From positions 124,001-188,000 of the forward strand of contig JNVV01000048.1 in the NCBI GenBank assembly GCA_000733355.1: a stretch of DNA of 64,000 nucleotides. The letters are read 5' to 3'. The DNA comes from Falciphora oryzae. Taxonomy: Eukaryota > Ascomycota > Sordariomycetes > Magnaporthales > Magnaporthaceae. Below the pieces are notes generated by a model that saw only the letters and a list, made by a program, of their open reading frames with translations, was not told the DNA's origin and did not search any database. This document shows positions 24,098 to 36,232 of the stretch, in pieces. Both the position numbers and the translations under genes were made by a program. Numbering within the stretch: position 1 is the stretch's first letter; each line of letters opens with the position of its first letter.

Positions 24098-26179
24098 CTA
24101 CTGCTGAGCAGAAGCCTGGCCATCGCCGCCACGACGGTATCCGCGTCCACGGCTACCGCCGCGGTTCCGCATGCCACCGCGACCACGGCCACGACCGCGG
24201 TAGCCACCCTGGCGGTAACCACCATCGACGCTGCCCTGGCCGAATGTCTCCATGTTCTTGCGCTGCTCCTCCCCGCGCCATTCACGACCGCCGGGCTTCT
24301 GACCACCATTCTCGGCCCGATCCCGTGCTTCGCTCGATATGTTGTCGAAGAAGGAAGAGGCCTTGTTGTATGCAGGAGGCGCCGCCGTGCTGTCGTCCGT
24401 TTTGTCCACAGGTTCGTTTGCGAAGCCGTTGGGAGCCTCGCCAAGCGGAGACCCAGCGACGGCCTCCTTGACAAGATCGTTCTTGTTGAACTTGGCATTT
24501 GAAGTCGCAAAATCGAAGTCCGAGTCGGGAACCTCGACCTTGTTCGGACGGGGGCCGCGGCCGCGACCACCTCGGTTTCCACCGTTCCCTCTGCCAGCGT
24601 TGACCCTCATCTCGTTGACCTTCTTGGTCAGGTTGTCCATCGGATTGCCGTTTGATTGCTGGGCAGGGGCAGCTGCCGCGTTCCCGCCGCTCTCGAGCTT
24701 GGCCATAGCCACGGCAACGGCCGCACGTGCCGCTTGCGTGGCATCGCGCAATGCCGCCTGGGTGTTGGCGGCGTTGGTGGGCAGATCGTTGGCCGCAACT
24801 CCAGCCACACCGATCGACGACTGAGCATTCGTCTTCTGTGTGAGCGCAGCAGGAAGTGGAACTGCTGGTGTAATACGAGTAACTTTCGGGCCTGTGGGGA
24901 TAGGTCGATTGGAGGCAGGACCATTTTGCGCCAGTGAGGCGGCCGTCGCCTTGACTTCCTCGGCCGACGGTTTTGAGTCCACGGGCGGTATTGGCAGTGG
25001 GAAATTCGCCGCTTGCGGCTGGGCCGGTTGTTCAAGCTCCGCTGGCGCAGCAGAGCCGCCCGAAGCGGGCGCCTTGCCCTTGTCTACCCTGGCCCCAATC
25101 GGAGGCGGGTTCTGTTCTTGCTGTTGCTGCGGCGTGCCTTGCGGCGGGCGGCCAGCAGGGTTGGGACCTGGCGGCGGTGGACCGCCCTGGGGTGGGAACC
25201 CGTACGCGTTCCACGGTCCTGGACCCGGGGGATGAGGGTAGCCCTGCCCAGGAGGGAACCAGCCAGGCGGGGGAGGATAAGGCAGCCCGTTGAAGCCGGG
25301 GCCGGGTGGGCCACCCGGACCACCAGGACCGCCGGGCCCCATGGGACCACCTTGCCTAGGCCAATTTCCATAGTAGGGGTTTCCAGCAAACGGCGGGGGT
25401 GCGTGATTGTTGGGAGGCCCGCCAGCAAGTCCGGCGGGGGGGATGCCGGGAGGGCCATTTGGGGGCGCGCCACCTGGGCGAGGTCGGGCCTATCGAGGTA
25501 GAGTCAGCAACTATGACTGGCAAATGCAAGATTGCAGCAAAATAGGCTCGAGGGGTTTTTCGACATTCAGAAGGAAGGCAACGGAAATCAACATGGTTGT
25601 TATGTTTGCGCATTTCAGACGTTTATACATCCGGGATATATCATCATAATAGTCGACGGTGGGCGGTGAGAGCCCGGTGAGGCAGGAGATGCGATGGCAG
25701 GAAAGCCATGGTTCGACTTACCCCTACAATAGCAGGATCGTCTGGGACAGCCGGCGGCTGGTTCTCCTTGGTGGCCGGGGCCTGTTCGATCCTCAGGTCT
25801 TTGACATCGCTGCCGCGGAAGACGATATACTCGTAGACCTGGTCGGAGGGTGCAATCTCCTCCTCAGGCTTTCCCTTGCGACCCTCAGTGCCAAATGACT
25901 TTACGTTCTCCAAAGACACCGTCGATTCCTCCGAGTTGATCTCGTGCAGAACACCGACATAGCTGCCGGGACCACGTTAGCAGGTTTTTGGGTTGAGTGG
26001 GCAGGCAGTCGGGTCGACGCGACGACGGTGATGCCAAGGCTGGGCGGCGAGAGACAGCCTACCGGATGTCACTCTTGGATATGAGCGAAATGCGCGAACT
26101 GGAACACACCATTGTTAGTCGGGTCTCAAGGCTGGCAGGCCGGGACTCCTTGCGCTGCTCACCCTAAAAATTCGGACAT
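24098..26179 (-). CDS. Scd6/Sum2/LSM14-family mRNA decapping regulator, with an apparent +1 frameshift
   Basis: Exons on the minus strand: 26,163-26,179, 26,063-26,098, 25,722-25,963 and 24,098-25,489. They encode an N-terminal Lsm domain (MSEFLGSRISLISKSDIR, then YVGVLHEINSEES), a Pro/Gly-rich linker, and C-terminal FFD (ASSFFDNIS), FDF (DSDFDFATSNAKFNKNDL), TFG (METFGQG) and RGG/RGR repeats. These proteins bind capped mRNA, the Dcp2/Dhh1 decapping machinery and eIF4G in P-bodies. Reading exons 1-3 straight through stops soon after residue ~33: at about 25,920 the minus strand has GGG where GG would continue the Lsm domain into VSLENVKSFGTEGR. Both sides of the break match the family, so this is a single extra base (sequence error or true mutation). 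Domain identity is certain; integrity is not. Confidence 0.88.
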
Positions 26180-26796
26180 GGTGAGGCGATTTGCGACCAG
26201 CCCTTTGGGGTAAGCTGAAGGCTCCCAAGAGCCAGCTGTTCAAGATTTTGCAGTCGCAACGTGGAGGAAGATGGGAAAAAGACTGCTCAAACTTGGATGA
26301 TAAATCGCGCGTTGGATGGAAGGGAGAAACGAAAAAAAATAAGAAGAAGGGAAAGGAAAAGGCAAGATGATTCGGGAAAGCAGTGTGGCGAGAAGAAGAG
26401 AGATGTTTAGGGCGAGTGTGGAAAAGGTCAGGTTTGTTGGCGCCAGAGGGGATTTTCACGATGGGGGTCTGGAGTTGGGGGCTGGGACAAAGGCTGCTCC
26501 ACTTGGAAACGGCAAGTGGAGAGCTTAATCCTTATCGACACGTGATTCGGCTTTTTATCGGTTCGCCCCTCCATCGCAGCCTACCTCTGCATTAGGCTGC
26601 TAATGACTTATTGAAGCTTCTCATCCCCTCTTGCGACACAAGCAAAGATTGAAGACAGACGCCGGCCAGTCCGACACAACACTGGAGTGGACAGCCCCAG
26701 AACCTCCCCAGCCCGCCATCAGGCTTTTCTGCAGCCTTAACTACCACAAATACCCCGAATCGCAAGTTCATTCCTTGCCCAAGTCCCCTCACCAGA
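26180..26796. promoter_or_regulatory. divergent promoter region, LSM14-type gene / RQC1-like gene
   Basis: 617 bp between head-to-head start codons. Purine-rich on the left and pyrimidine-rich on the right as read on the + strand, as expected for leaders transcribed outward. No specific factor site is claimed. Confidence 0.45.
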
Positions 26797-28959
26797 ATGT
26801 CCAGCAGACAGCTTCGGAAGCTACGCAAACAGCAAGAGCTGGGTCAGCGGGAGGACGTGCCGGCAGATGTCTCTGAAGACGACGAGCCAATAATACAGAA
26901 ACCGCGCACGAATGTGTTCTCCGGATTTGCATCCCTTGCGGACGACGGCGGCGACGACGATGACGATGACGACGACGATGGTGGGGAGCAGCAGAGCACG
27001 GCGCCAAAGCCCTCCGATGAGCCGACCCCTATCTCAAGCAAAAAGAGCAAGAAGAAATCCAAGCGCAAAAAGAAGGCCAAGAAGGCGGATCCGGAGCCCC
27101 CCGCCGATGAAGCGCCAGAAAACAATGGCATGGATGAGATCGACCGCGCACTCGAGCAACTCAAGGTAGCCGGGCCTACCTCGGTGGACATACCCACCTC
27201 TGGCCCGACAGACCTGTACGCCGCAGAACTCGCCAAGCTCTTGAGCATAAACACTACACATCTCAGGGTCGTCAACGAGATGCGGAATCTCTTCGGGCGC
27301 GACGCCATTGCAGCGAGCAGCTCGGACAGCGATCCACAGGCCGGGCAGGACCTAAGAGCCATGCGCCGGGAGGGGCAAACGCTCGAGCAGTATCTGAAAG
27401 GACGGCCGGGTCAGAAGATATCTGAAGTCCTCTTAAGGCGAAACCCTTTCGTGGAAGGCAAGAGTTACTGGCCCAAGGCTCCGGCCGGTGGTCTCACGAT
27501 GAAGCGAGTCGACGAGCGTGACAACTCGGACGGTTCAACCGAGTTCGCATTCGCACACGACAAGGGCTACGACGGGCTCGAGGCCGTCTTCTTCCAGTGT
27601 GTCCAAACGCACGATCCCATGATGATGGTGCACTTCCTCCACGCCAACCCATATCATGTCTCGTCCCTGATCCAGGTCAGCAAGATCGCAAAGCAGGACC
27701 AGAACTCGGCTCTGGCGGGCGATCTTTGCGAGAGGGCGCTGTTCACTTTTGGCAGGGTGACACTATCGTCCTTCCGGAACAACCTAAAAGAGGGGCGCGC
27801 GAGGCTCAGCTTCAGCCGCCCAGAGAATCGTCAGTTCTGGCTTGCCGCCTACAACTACGTTAGGAGCTTGATGATCAGGGGAACCTACAGGACGGCACTG
27901 GAGTGGGCCAAGATGTTGCTGTCGTTTTCCCCAGCCGACGAGTATGGAGTGCTGAACTTAATACACGCCATTGCTATCAGGTGCCACGAGGCTGTGTGGT
28001 TCCTCGAGCTGGTGTGCGAGAACGACTTGTTCAGCTACCTCATGGCGCGCTACGTGCCAAATAGGGACTACATCAAGCAGACGGCGGTCTTGGCGAAGCT
28101 GCAGCTTGGTGATGCAGCGGGTGCGAAGAAGCAGCTGACGGAAGGCATGGAGACGCTCCCTTGGCTGTATTGTGCGCTATTAAGCGCACTAAACATGGAC
28201 GCACCCAAGTCCATCTGGGGAATCCAGCCCAGGAGCCCAAGCGAAGAGCTCTACACGGCGCTGTATATCAGCCAAGCCAAGGACCTGTGGAACAACCAGC
28301 AGGCATCGGCGCTGCTCAAAGAGGTGGCAACCTCGCTAACGCGCCCGCCGGCGTACGAGACACTACCTGAGGCCGAAGACGTGGCGGAGAGTACGGCGCG
28401 GTTCGTGTACCTGGACAACACGCCGTCGTTGATGACGCTCGTGCCGCATGCGCTCATGCACGCGTCGCCAAATTTTGACTTCGATCCGCTCCCACCGCCG
28501 CTCGAGGAAAACGTCTTCTCCAGCGTGGCGCAACGGCTGCCCTGGGACGGGACGCGGGCCCACCCTTCGACATCGCATCTCGGAGACCTCTTTGCGCGGC
28601 TCTTCCCGGCGGAGCAGCGGCGCTGGGAACAGTTGTTCCGAGCGCAGGGGCCGGGAGACCTGGAGGGGCTAGAACAGCAGGATGACCTGTTGGAGGGGGT
28701 TCTAGAGGAGGATGCCGAGGCGATCGCAGAGTTACGCGCGGCTGTTGCAGAGTCCGGGGACGATCGCGGGATGCTCGCCCGGCTCGCTGAGTTCATGTTC
28801 GGCCGCACCACTGGTACAGCTATGAATGAGGCGCAAGACGAGACCGGTATCAACCTCAACAGGGTCGGAGACGGTGATTTGCTGCAGGAGGACCGGAGCG
28901 CGGCCTCGTCGGACACGGAAGGCGGCCAGGGCGGCAACAACAACCGCCAACGAGACTGA
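26797..28959 (+). CDS. Rqc1/TCF25-family ribosome quality control protein
   Basis: Single-exon gene of 720 residues. Seen: basic start MSSRQLRKLRKQQ typical of the family, an uninterrupted Asp-rich tract near residues 50-60, a Lys-rich tract (KKSKKKSKRKKKAKK) near residues 80-95, then the globular TCF25 region with RRNPFVEGKSYWPKAP, KGYDGLEAVFFQCVQTHDPM and SFSPADEYGVLNLIHAIAIRCHE. Family knowledge: yeast Rqc1 joins the Ltn1-Rqc2-Cdc48 complex on 60S subunits carrying stalled chains; human TCF25 is the counterpart. The ATG gives the expected family N-terminus. The C-terminal ~100 residues are acidic and probably disordered. Confidence 0.9.
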   Translation: MSSRQLRKLRKQQELGQREDVPADVSEDDEPIIQKPRTNVFSGFASLADDGGDDDDDDDDDGGEQQSTAPKPSDEPTPISSKKSKKKSKRKKKAKKADPEPPADEAPENNGMDEIDRALEQLKVAGPTSVDIPTSGPTDLYAAELAKLLSINTTHLRVVNEMRNLFGRDAIAASSSDSDPQAGQDLRAMRREGQTLEQYLKGRPGQKISEVLLRRNPFVEGKSYWPKAPAGGLTMKRVDERDNSDGSTEFAFAHDKGYDGLEAVFFQCVQTHDPMMMVHFLHANPYHVSSLIQVSKIAKQDQNSALAGDLCERALFTFGRVTLSSFRNNLKEGRARLSFSRPENRQFWLAAYNYVRSLMIRGTYRTALEWAKMLLSFSPADEYGVLNLIHAIAIRCHEAVWFLELVCENDLFSYLMARYVPNRDYIKQTAVLAKLQLGDAAGAKKQLTEGMETLPWLYCALLSALNMDAPKSIWGIQPRSPSEELYTALYISQAKDLWNNQQASALLKEVATSLTRPPAYETLPEAEDVAESTARFVYLDNTPSLMTLVPHALMHASPNFDFDPLPPPLEENVFSSVAQRLPWDGTRAHPSTSHLGDLFARLFPAEQRRWEQLFRAQGPGDLEGLEQQDDLLEGVLEEDAEAIAELRAAVAESGDDRGMLARLAEFMFGRTTGTAMNEAQDETGINLNRVGDGDLLQEDRSAASSDTEGGQGGNNNRQRD

Positions 28960-29745
28960 GCAGATAATGCGCGTGTCTCGGTTATCTGTACGAAGTACCT
29001 GTGCGTGTAGAACAGGGATGACAGCGCCGTCTCTGCCTTTGCATTATGTCTTAGCGTAGCTGATAGAGGACATCACGTTGCACAAGCCCGAATGTTTCTC
29101 CGCGCCTCCTATCCGTCCGTAGGTGGTGCGTCGTTGCACGGAGTCGTACCTAAAGATTGAGGGCATATATACACAGCATAGCTAGGTACATAGAATTACA
29201 CGAGGCCGGCGTGGTCACGCGGATCGCCTCTCGGCGTGTCACAGACAAGAGGCATGAAGATTGCGCAAGCTGACGGGCCACCAGCAGCTGCGGGTGATGC
29301 GAGCCCCACGGCCCCCTCAATCCCTGCGCTCCAGGGGGCGTGTGTGGGCGACACCGACCCGAAACCAGCGCAGCTCTCGCGAAGGCATTGCGCGACGAGG
29401 CTTGATTAATAATTTGCTCACCAAAGAAGAGGCGAGTGAAAGAAAGAGACTAAACAAACAGGCCCGGTCGGCGGCTGTCCCTCCGTCGCTTGGATTCCCC
29501 ATATAACCCGGCCTCCTGCTCCTCTCCTTTGTTTGTTCCTTGCTGCCCGGCATTTGAACTGAAGCCCCCTAGAGCATCATCACCCGCCTGCTGCATTCCG
29601 ACACTGCCCCACCATTTCGTCAGAGCTCTCCCGCATTTCCGCCTTTTTTCAAACTCGCGAATCAACGGACAACGAAAGCAGCGAACAAAAAACCCCAACC
29701 AAACAAAACCACGACGACAAAGTCGAGAAAACCGGACCAGCTAAA
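28960..29745. other. intergenic region upstream of ATX1
   Basis: About 0.8 kb containing the 3' region of the RQC1-like gene and a CT-rich, then CA-rich leader (29,510-29,745) before the ATX1 start. No gene seen. Confidence 0.5.
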
Positions 29746-30101
29746 ATGGCCGAGACGCACACCTACAAGTTCGACGTCGAGATGAGCTGCGGCGGCTGCT
29801 CCGGCGCCATCGACAGGGTCCTCAAGAAGCTCGACGGTTTGTCTTTGTCCTTTTGATCTGCCTCGGCCTCTGACGAAAAAGTGACCCCGCGCTAACCAAA
29901 GAGACTTTTCCCGCCACAACCGACAAAAAAACAGGCGTCGAGAGCCACGAGGTCTCGCTGGAGAACCAGAACGCCACAGTCGTCGCCAAGTCGGACCTGA
30001 GCTACGAGACGGTGCTCAAGACCATCTCCAAGACGGGCAAGAAGGTCAAGCGCGGCGAGGCCGACGGCGTCGAGCAGTCCATCGTCGTGGCTGCCGAGTA
30101 G
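29746..30101 (+). CDS. ATX1: Atx1-type cytosolic copper chaperone
   Basis: Exons 29,746-29,836 and 29,935-30,101, joined over a 98-nt intron (GTTTGT...ACAG), give 85 residues. Seen: a single heavy-metal-associated domain with the copper motif MSCGGC (C15, C18) and the C-terminal basic segment KTGKKVKRGE typical of Atx1/ATOX1. The length is normal for the family. The protein carries Cu(I) from plasma-membrane importers to the Golgi P-type ATPase Ccc2, for multicopper oxidases and other secreted enzymes. The start codon is the only one that gives the complete beta-alpha-beta domain. Confidence 0.96.
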
Positions 30102-32492
30102 AGATGTATGGAGGGATGGACTTCTTTCTTTCTTCTCTTTATTTAGAAACAAAAGCCAACAGCAGCGACATACCCTTTTCCCGTACAGACCGGGCGTTTT
30201 CGTGAATCCATACTCTCCGGCCCGATCTAAAGGCCCCAAAGGTGACGTATTCGGCGAAGAGCCAAGGAAAGAGACTCGTAAGGGTTTTGTTTCTATTGCG
30301 TGTCGGCACCTCCGGGTGACAGTCTTGCCATGCTTCACGGTCCTTGTCGAGAGGGCAAAATGCAAAGGAGTAGACGCTTTCGGCGCATGCTGGAGGGCCT
30401 CTCACCACCACGATTCCCCAATGCCCCCTTCCAAATACGATGATCGTCTCTCTTCCCACCGCAGCTGCCATTTGGTAGAGGCTGGGGATCGGAGCTTGTC
30501 AGGATGCCCTCCAACCTGTCTTGAAGAAAAATGGTTTCTCCAAACAAGATGCATACCCAGGCATGGACACCTCACTATATGCACCGTCGATTATGCCGCC
30601 GCTGATCTTTCGGGAGAGAAGCGCCTTAGCTTCTACACCAATGTCAGAATTAGTAGGGTGCCTGACGGCTGCGCGCTCCCCGGCATGTGGTCGGCGTGGG
30701 ATGGGGGTCGGCCGAGTTATCCGGGGCCGGCCACCTCGGGGGCGAGCAGTAAAAGAAACGTGCCACGGGACCAAGGGGGAAAACATCGATACAATTTTTG
30801 ACTTTTGTTCACCAGCACCTAGTCATCGGCCAAGGCGTCGGCGACGTCGACAGAAGCCCATGATGATAGTAGCCGCGCGTACGGCATCGACCGCGACGAC
30901 GACGCCTGTGGCACGGGGTCTACTCCATAGAGAGCAACCCAGCGGCCCTGAGCGAAGCGGTGCTTTACTCGACAAGGTTCGTTCTCGACGACGGTTCGCG
31001 GTCACGACGACTATATGCGTCACGGTGACGACGACGTTGATGATGCAGGGCAACAGGACGAACGGAAAGTGACGGGGGACGTACGTCTTGGCTATATATG
31101 TTTATTCTTTGATGGGATCAAAGCCTCTGTGTCAGGACAACGATAGTTTTGAGCAGACCAACCTGAAGTTGATTGTGATGGCCCCTGTCCGCGCTGGGGA
31201 GCCCGGTCGAAGGCGGCTAATATGGGCGCCGTGGCGTTTCCGAGTCCCGGGGCTCGTACAGTGCCGCGAACGCACGCGCCTGTCCGCTGGGGATTCTGGA
31301 GGTCCTGCAGCTCGTCGGGGATTGCGAGCCCGCTCGTGTGCAAGATTGGGACCGGCAGCGGCTGCCCGCACGGCAGGGGTGGTCGAGGCCGAGGCCTAGC
31401 TCCCGGCGCTGCAGCGTCGGGTTGCATCCACTGAAATTTCCTTTTGGATCCTTTCTGTTCCGTTGCGTGCTTTTTCTTCGAGATCAGACTCTATGCACTA
31501 GGCACGGCGGCAGCTCTCGGGGCTCTTCCTCCGCAAAGCTTCTGGAGCGAGATCGGTTGACAGGCGGGAGGGAAGGGGGCTCCAGACCGGCCAGGCTGCT
31601 CCAAAACTCGTCAGCTGTTATTGACGGGCGGGCATCGAATTGGTCAGCTGGAAGCGCGAGTTGAGAGTCTCAGCTGTTTGGGGCTTGGCACAGTAAATCT
31701 ATACCAACATCCGGACATGGATGATACTGTATATGCACGCAGGCGAGGCTTGCGTGATCGCTTGGCTACCAAAGATCCATCAATAAATGAACCAAGATCC
31801 CATCATCTCAAGCACGGGCTCTCCCTCACCGCAGCAATATGTTTCGCAAGCACGGTTGCCCGCCAGGATCCCGCTCCAACAGCCACAGTTCGTCCGAGCA
31901 CTGTGCGCCTGTTGTACCGGGCCCCCGGTTGGTAGTATCGCACCAGACAGCGAACTGCTGCTTGACTTTGACAAGCAACCTGGCCCCGTCAGCTTTTGAA
32001 ATAGCCCAGGCCAGCTGGCTGACACGCACGCACGCACGCACGCACGCATTCCTCCAAGAAAGGGCGGACGCAAGGGAAATCGAGCGGATGCAATTGGCCA
32101 ATCCAGCAGGGGCAGAAAAAAAAAATTGAGAGAGCAGAGGAAGGCGGGGGAGGAGCGTGATATCTGGGACCCCAGCTCAGCCCAGACGCAGGCTGCGGGA
32201 GACGGGCAGCAGCATCATCAAGCACGCGCTGCAGTTGTGCGCATCATCATTCCTGCCGGACACCTAGCCGGTCTGCCAGCCCGGCCAAAGAGGACAGCAC
32301 CTGGCGCCTTTTCTGCTGCACGCACATGAACGAAGCCGCGTCCGAGCACGCGCCGATCCAGAGCCACAAGCAGAAGTCTGGTGCTGTGCCGCCAGCAGCC
32401 TGACAGCTTGGAGCCGCTAGCACAGAAACCCCCATGCTTCAATGCGCTGCTCGGCCTGATCCGCGCGGAACACGCGACCAACTGCTGGGACC
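30102..32492. other. intergenic region upstream of the Zn2Cys6 gene
   Basis: 2.4 kb without a supportable gene. The first ~100 bases are T-rich 3' untranslated-like sequence. The remainder shows only short overlapping frames and an ACGC microsatellite at 32,024-32,048. Confidence 0.5.
32024..32048. repeat. ACGC microsatellite
   Basis: Six tandem ACGC units in the upstream region of the Zn2Cys6 regulator. No function inferred. Confidence 0.85.
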
Positions 32493-35368
32493 ATGGCCAT
32501 GACGCCGCCAACCACGGACGGCTCCAGCGCCGCCGCAACAGCCCCCAGCGGCAAGCCCGCCTTCGCGCCCGAGAGGAAGGATCCCGTCGTCGGCCCGTCG
32601 GGCTCCGGCGCCGGCCCGCCCGGCGTCATGGTCTTCGACGGCTTCCAGCAGCGCAGCGTCAAGCGCCCGCGCCCCGTCAAGTCGTGTCTGCTCTGCCGCT
32701 CCAAGAAGCTGCGCTGCGACCGCCTGACTCCGTGCTCCCAGTGCCAGAAGAGCCACCGCGTCTGCCGCTACGCCAACGACCAGGGGCCCGGCAATGCCTC
32801 CGACTCGGGCTCCGACGGCGAGACTGCATCTCCCTCGGCCACCGGCGGCGACCGCGGCGCCCCCGCGCACAAACGTGTCGCCCTTGCTGGCGGCCTCAAC
32901 GCCCGCTCCCCGGCCGCCGTCGCCGCCCCGCCGCCACCAACCCCGCCTCAGCCGCCCGTCGACGCCGCCGTCGATGCTTACTATAGGTCGGGATTTGACG
33001 ACATCGCCGCTCGGTTGGACCGGCTTGAAAGGCTCATCATGGCGTCTAGGGCGGGCGAGGGTGCGTCCTCGGCTCCGGCGCAGGGGCCGCCACCTCCTCC
33101 CCACTCGGGCGCCGCCGCCGCCAGCCATAGCGCATCTCCGTTATACATCCATGACGCTGCGCCAGCCGTCGGGGGAGGCGCGCCGGGCAGCAGAATCGCT
33201 GCTCTCACCGCTATTGCGACTCGTTCCGTGACGTCGCCGGTGACGGTGCGCGGCCTTACCATAAAGGGCGGTCGGAGCCTGAGAACGCGCTTCTTTGGGC
33301 AGAACAGCACACGGGTGCTGCTCAACCTTTTCGACGAGGCCAAAGACTTCATGTACAACAAGGCCAAGCGCGAAAGCGCCCACGAGCTTTTCGTACACCT
33401 ACAAAAGATCTACACGGTGCTACAGGAGGACCAACATCGCGTGCTCGCGCCCATCACCGTCTTTGTCGACAGCGTGCTGCCCGTGCTTAAGCGCATGGCA
33501 GACATTTTGCCCAAGCAGAAGTCGGTATGCGACCGCCTGCTCGAGGCTTATATCGGCACCTCGGAGGGCCTTTACCGCGTCGTGCATGTGCCCACCCTTC
33601 GGGCCGAATACCAGGCCTACTGGGACGGCCAGCGCTGCTCCGACGGCTTCCTGCCGCAGCTGCTCTGCATGCTATCCATCGGCTCCCGCTTCGAGACAGA
33701 GTCACGCGGGCTGGGCCACGACCGGTCAGAGGGCGTGCACGCGCCGACGGCCTGCGCCCTCGTGCGTGCATGGCTTGACGGCCTGCGCGGCAAGCAGCTC
33801 GTCGACGTGGGCACGTTGCTGGCCGAGGTGCTGCTGCTGCACGCCCAGCGCATGATCACACCTCGCTACCAGGATTCGTGGACGCAGCTGGGCGTCATCG
33901 TCCGCATGGCCATGACCATGGGCCTGCATCGCGACCCGTCCGAGTTCCCCCAGATCAGCCCCTTTGCGGCCGAGTGCCGGCGCAAGCTGTGGTACACCAT
34001 TATGGACATGGACCTGCACTTGTCGCTGGGCTGCAACCTGCCCTGCGCCGTGCGCGATGGCGAGTACACGTGCCAGCCGCCCCTGAACCTGGACGACGAG
34101 GACCTGCGGCCCGACGGCGGGCCCCTGCCGCCGGCAAAACCTATCGAGGTGCGCACCGACGGTCAGCTACAAGCATGGGCGGCTAGCACGCTGCCAATCC
34201 GCATGCGAGCGGCCGCGCTGGTCAGCCGGCTGGACTCGATCCGCGACTACGGCGAGGTGCTGGAGGTGGGCTCGCGCCTCGAGCGCCTGCTCGAGGAGGT
34301 CAATCTTCTCTTCCCGCGCGGCCAGGGGCTGGATCCGAGCTGGAAGTTCAAGGAGTGGCGCATGCGCGCGCTGCTCGACATGCACATCCGCCGGCCGCTG
34401 CTCGCCCTGTATCGGCCCTTCGCCCTCAGCACCCCAGACTGCCCGCCCCAGATCGCGTCGACCTACTTCCGCTCTTCCATGGTGCTGCTCACCTACATGG
34501 ACGAGCTCGACGCGCGGACGCCCGGGTTTGCCGACGTCAACCACATGTATCATGTCATTCTGAAGCACGACATCATACAGGCCGCCTTTAGCGTGTGCTA
34601 CTATATCAAGAACGCGCAGGAGGCGGCGGCGGCGGCGGCCAGCAACAACGGCGGGACTAACAACCCTAGCCATAATGGCAGCGGAAACACTAATTACAAC
34701 GGCAATACTAGCAACGCTAGCTCAAGCATAATAAACACGACCAGCGGCGACAACAACGCTGCTGAAGCCAGCAGCAGCAGCAGCAACATCGCCTTTGATG
34801 CCAACGGCCGACCACTGTGGTCGCCCGAGAGGATGATGCGGGTGGTGGAGAAGACGCTAGAGGATCTGATCCAGCTCATCAGGGACTCGACGTCGGACCT
34901 CAAGGACATCGTGGCGCTCTCCATCGTCATCAAGTCGGTGCAGCCGGGCGGCTCGCCGGAGCAGCGGCTCGAGCGCATCAGGGTCGGCATCTCGCGCATC
35001 CTGGACGCGTGCCTCAAGTCGCTCAAGACGACGCCCGAGGGGCTCGGCGTGACGACGGGCTGCACTGTCCCCTCGACGACGGCGGGGGCGGTGCCATCGT
35101 CCATGTTCACCACCACGGGCAAATCCCCCGTATCGGTGGTGGCCGCTGGTGTCGACAGGTCTGGGCCGCACCCCGATCAGCCCCAGCCGTTCTTACGCGC
35201 GAACCCGGGCTTCCCCGTCGGCGCCAACCAAATGTCCACGATAGGGGTACGTGCAGCTCTCCGACTTTATCGTCTGCTTCTCCTCTAACATATTTGTGGT
35301 TGCAGTTTCCCGATGATTTCCCCTTGTGGGACGCCAACTTCTGGGGCCAGAACCAGCCCGAGGCGTGA
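32493..35368 (+). CDS. Zn2Cys6 binuclear-cluster transcription factor
   Basis: Exons 32,493-35,246 and 35,306-35,368, separated by a 59-nt GTACGT...TGCAG intron, give 938 residues. Seen: zinc cluster C-x2-C-x6-C-x5-C-x2-C-x6-C at residues 65-91 (C65, C68, C75, C81, C84, C91) with the basic SKKLRCDR recognition segment, a Pro/Ala-rich linker, and a fungal-specific regulatory domain in the middle (for example LWYTIMDMDLHLSLGCNLPC, DMHIRRPLLALYRPF). An Asn/Ser/Gly-rich low-complexity insert lies at about residues 715-770. Exon 2 adds an acidic-aromatic tail (FPDDFPLWDANFWG) resembling an activation segment. It probably binds paired CGG triplets; the target genes cannot be told from sequence. ATG in GACCATGG context. 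Confidence 0.9.
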
Positions 35369-36232
35369 GGAGCGAGATGGCCCAGCGCTGTCGATCGAAT
35401 GACTTTCTTGTGTAGTATTGACAAACATGACAGCTCCGGCGTCGGCGACACGTAATCCATGCCACCGGAAGGCTGCTTTGGTTGAGCAGGACGTGCACGC
35501 ATATGCATAATCTAGATGGCGTGCAATCCCACCCGAGGGCACTGTCGGGTGATAATTTACTCCGCCTTTACCTCTCTGATACATCGTCTTGGATTCCATG
35601 ATTTTTATCCGATCCCTGTTTCCTTGTCTTTATATACCCAATCGTTGCAGCATTTCTGCTGGCTCTGGATACCGGATAATACAAGGAGTATATAAACTTT
35701 CTCCCGTCTATTTCTCTGTTTTTTTTTTTTTTTTTTTGTCGTTGTTCAACCAACCAACTCACAACATTCTGGAAAAAGGAGGTGGTGGGTGGGTATGGAC
35801 GGATTGAGATAGAAATGGGGCTGGAAAGGGCAGTGCCTCGGCATCTTTTGCTAGCGCAACGGGTTCCCCGCACCAACCCCCGGGCTTGGGGAAGACGGGG
35901 AAAAAGGAAGCCAATTAATTGTCGCCGGAAAAGCCGGGAGCCAAATGATGAAATGGATGGATCTCTGACATCCGAAGCCAAGCCGTACACGGCGGGCTCG
36001 TTTCTGGATTGGGATGGGGATCGACGCTCGGTCTTGCTATCTTATATAGATGACGTCCGAGTCCTGTTCTTCTCTTTGGGAACACAGCTCGACGCAGCCA
36101 ACCTTGACACCAAACGACCGAGTTGTCTTGAGCTCATTTATCCAGAGGCCGAATTTGACCCACGTCGCGTCAGTCGCGTACAGAGAACACCTCACCCTCA
36201 ATCAGTGCAGCCGCAGAAGCAAAGACGCAACC
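35369..36232. promoter_or_regulatory. promoter region of the thiolase gene
   Basis: 0.86 kb. A TATA-like TATATA (36,043-36,048) followed by a CRE-like TGACGTC (36,051-36,057) lies 180-190 bp before the thiolase ATG. One CCTCGG (35,836-35,841), the hexamer bound by FarA/FarB at Aspergillus fatty-acid genes, is also present. Each is a short motif and may be chance. Confidence 0.35.
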
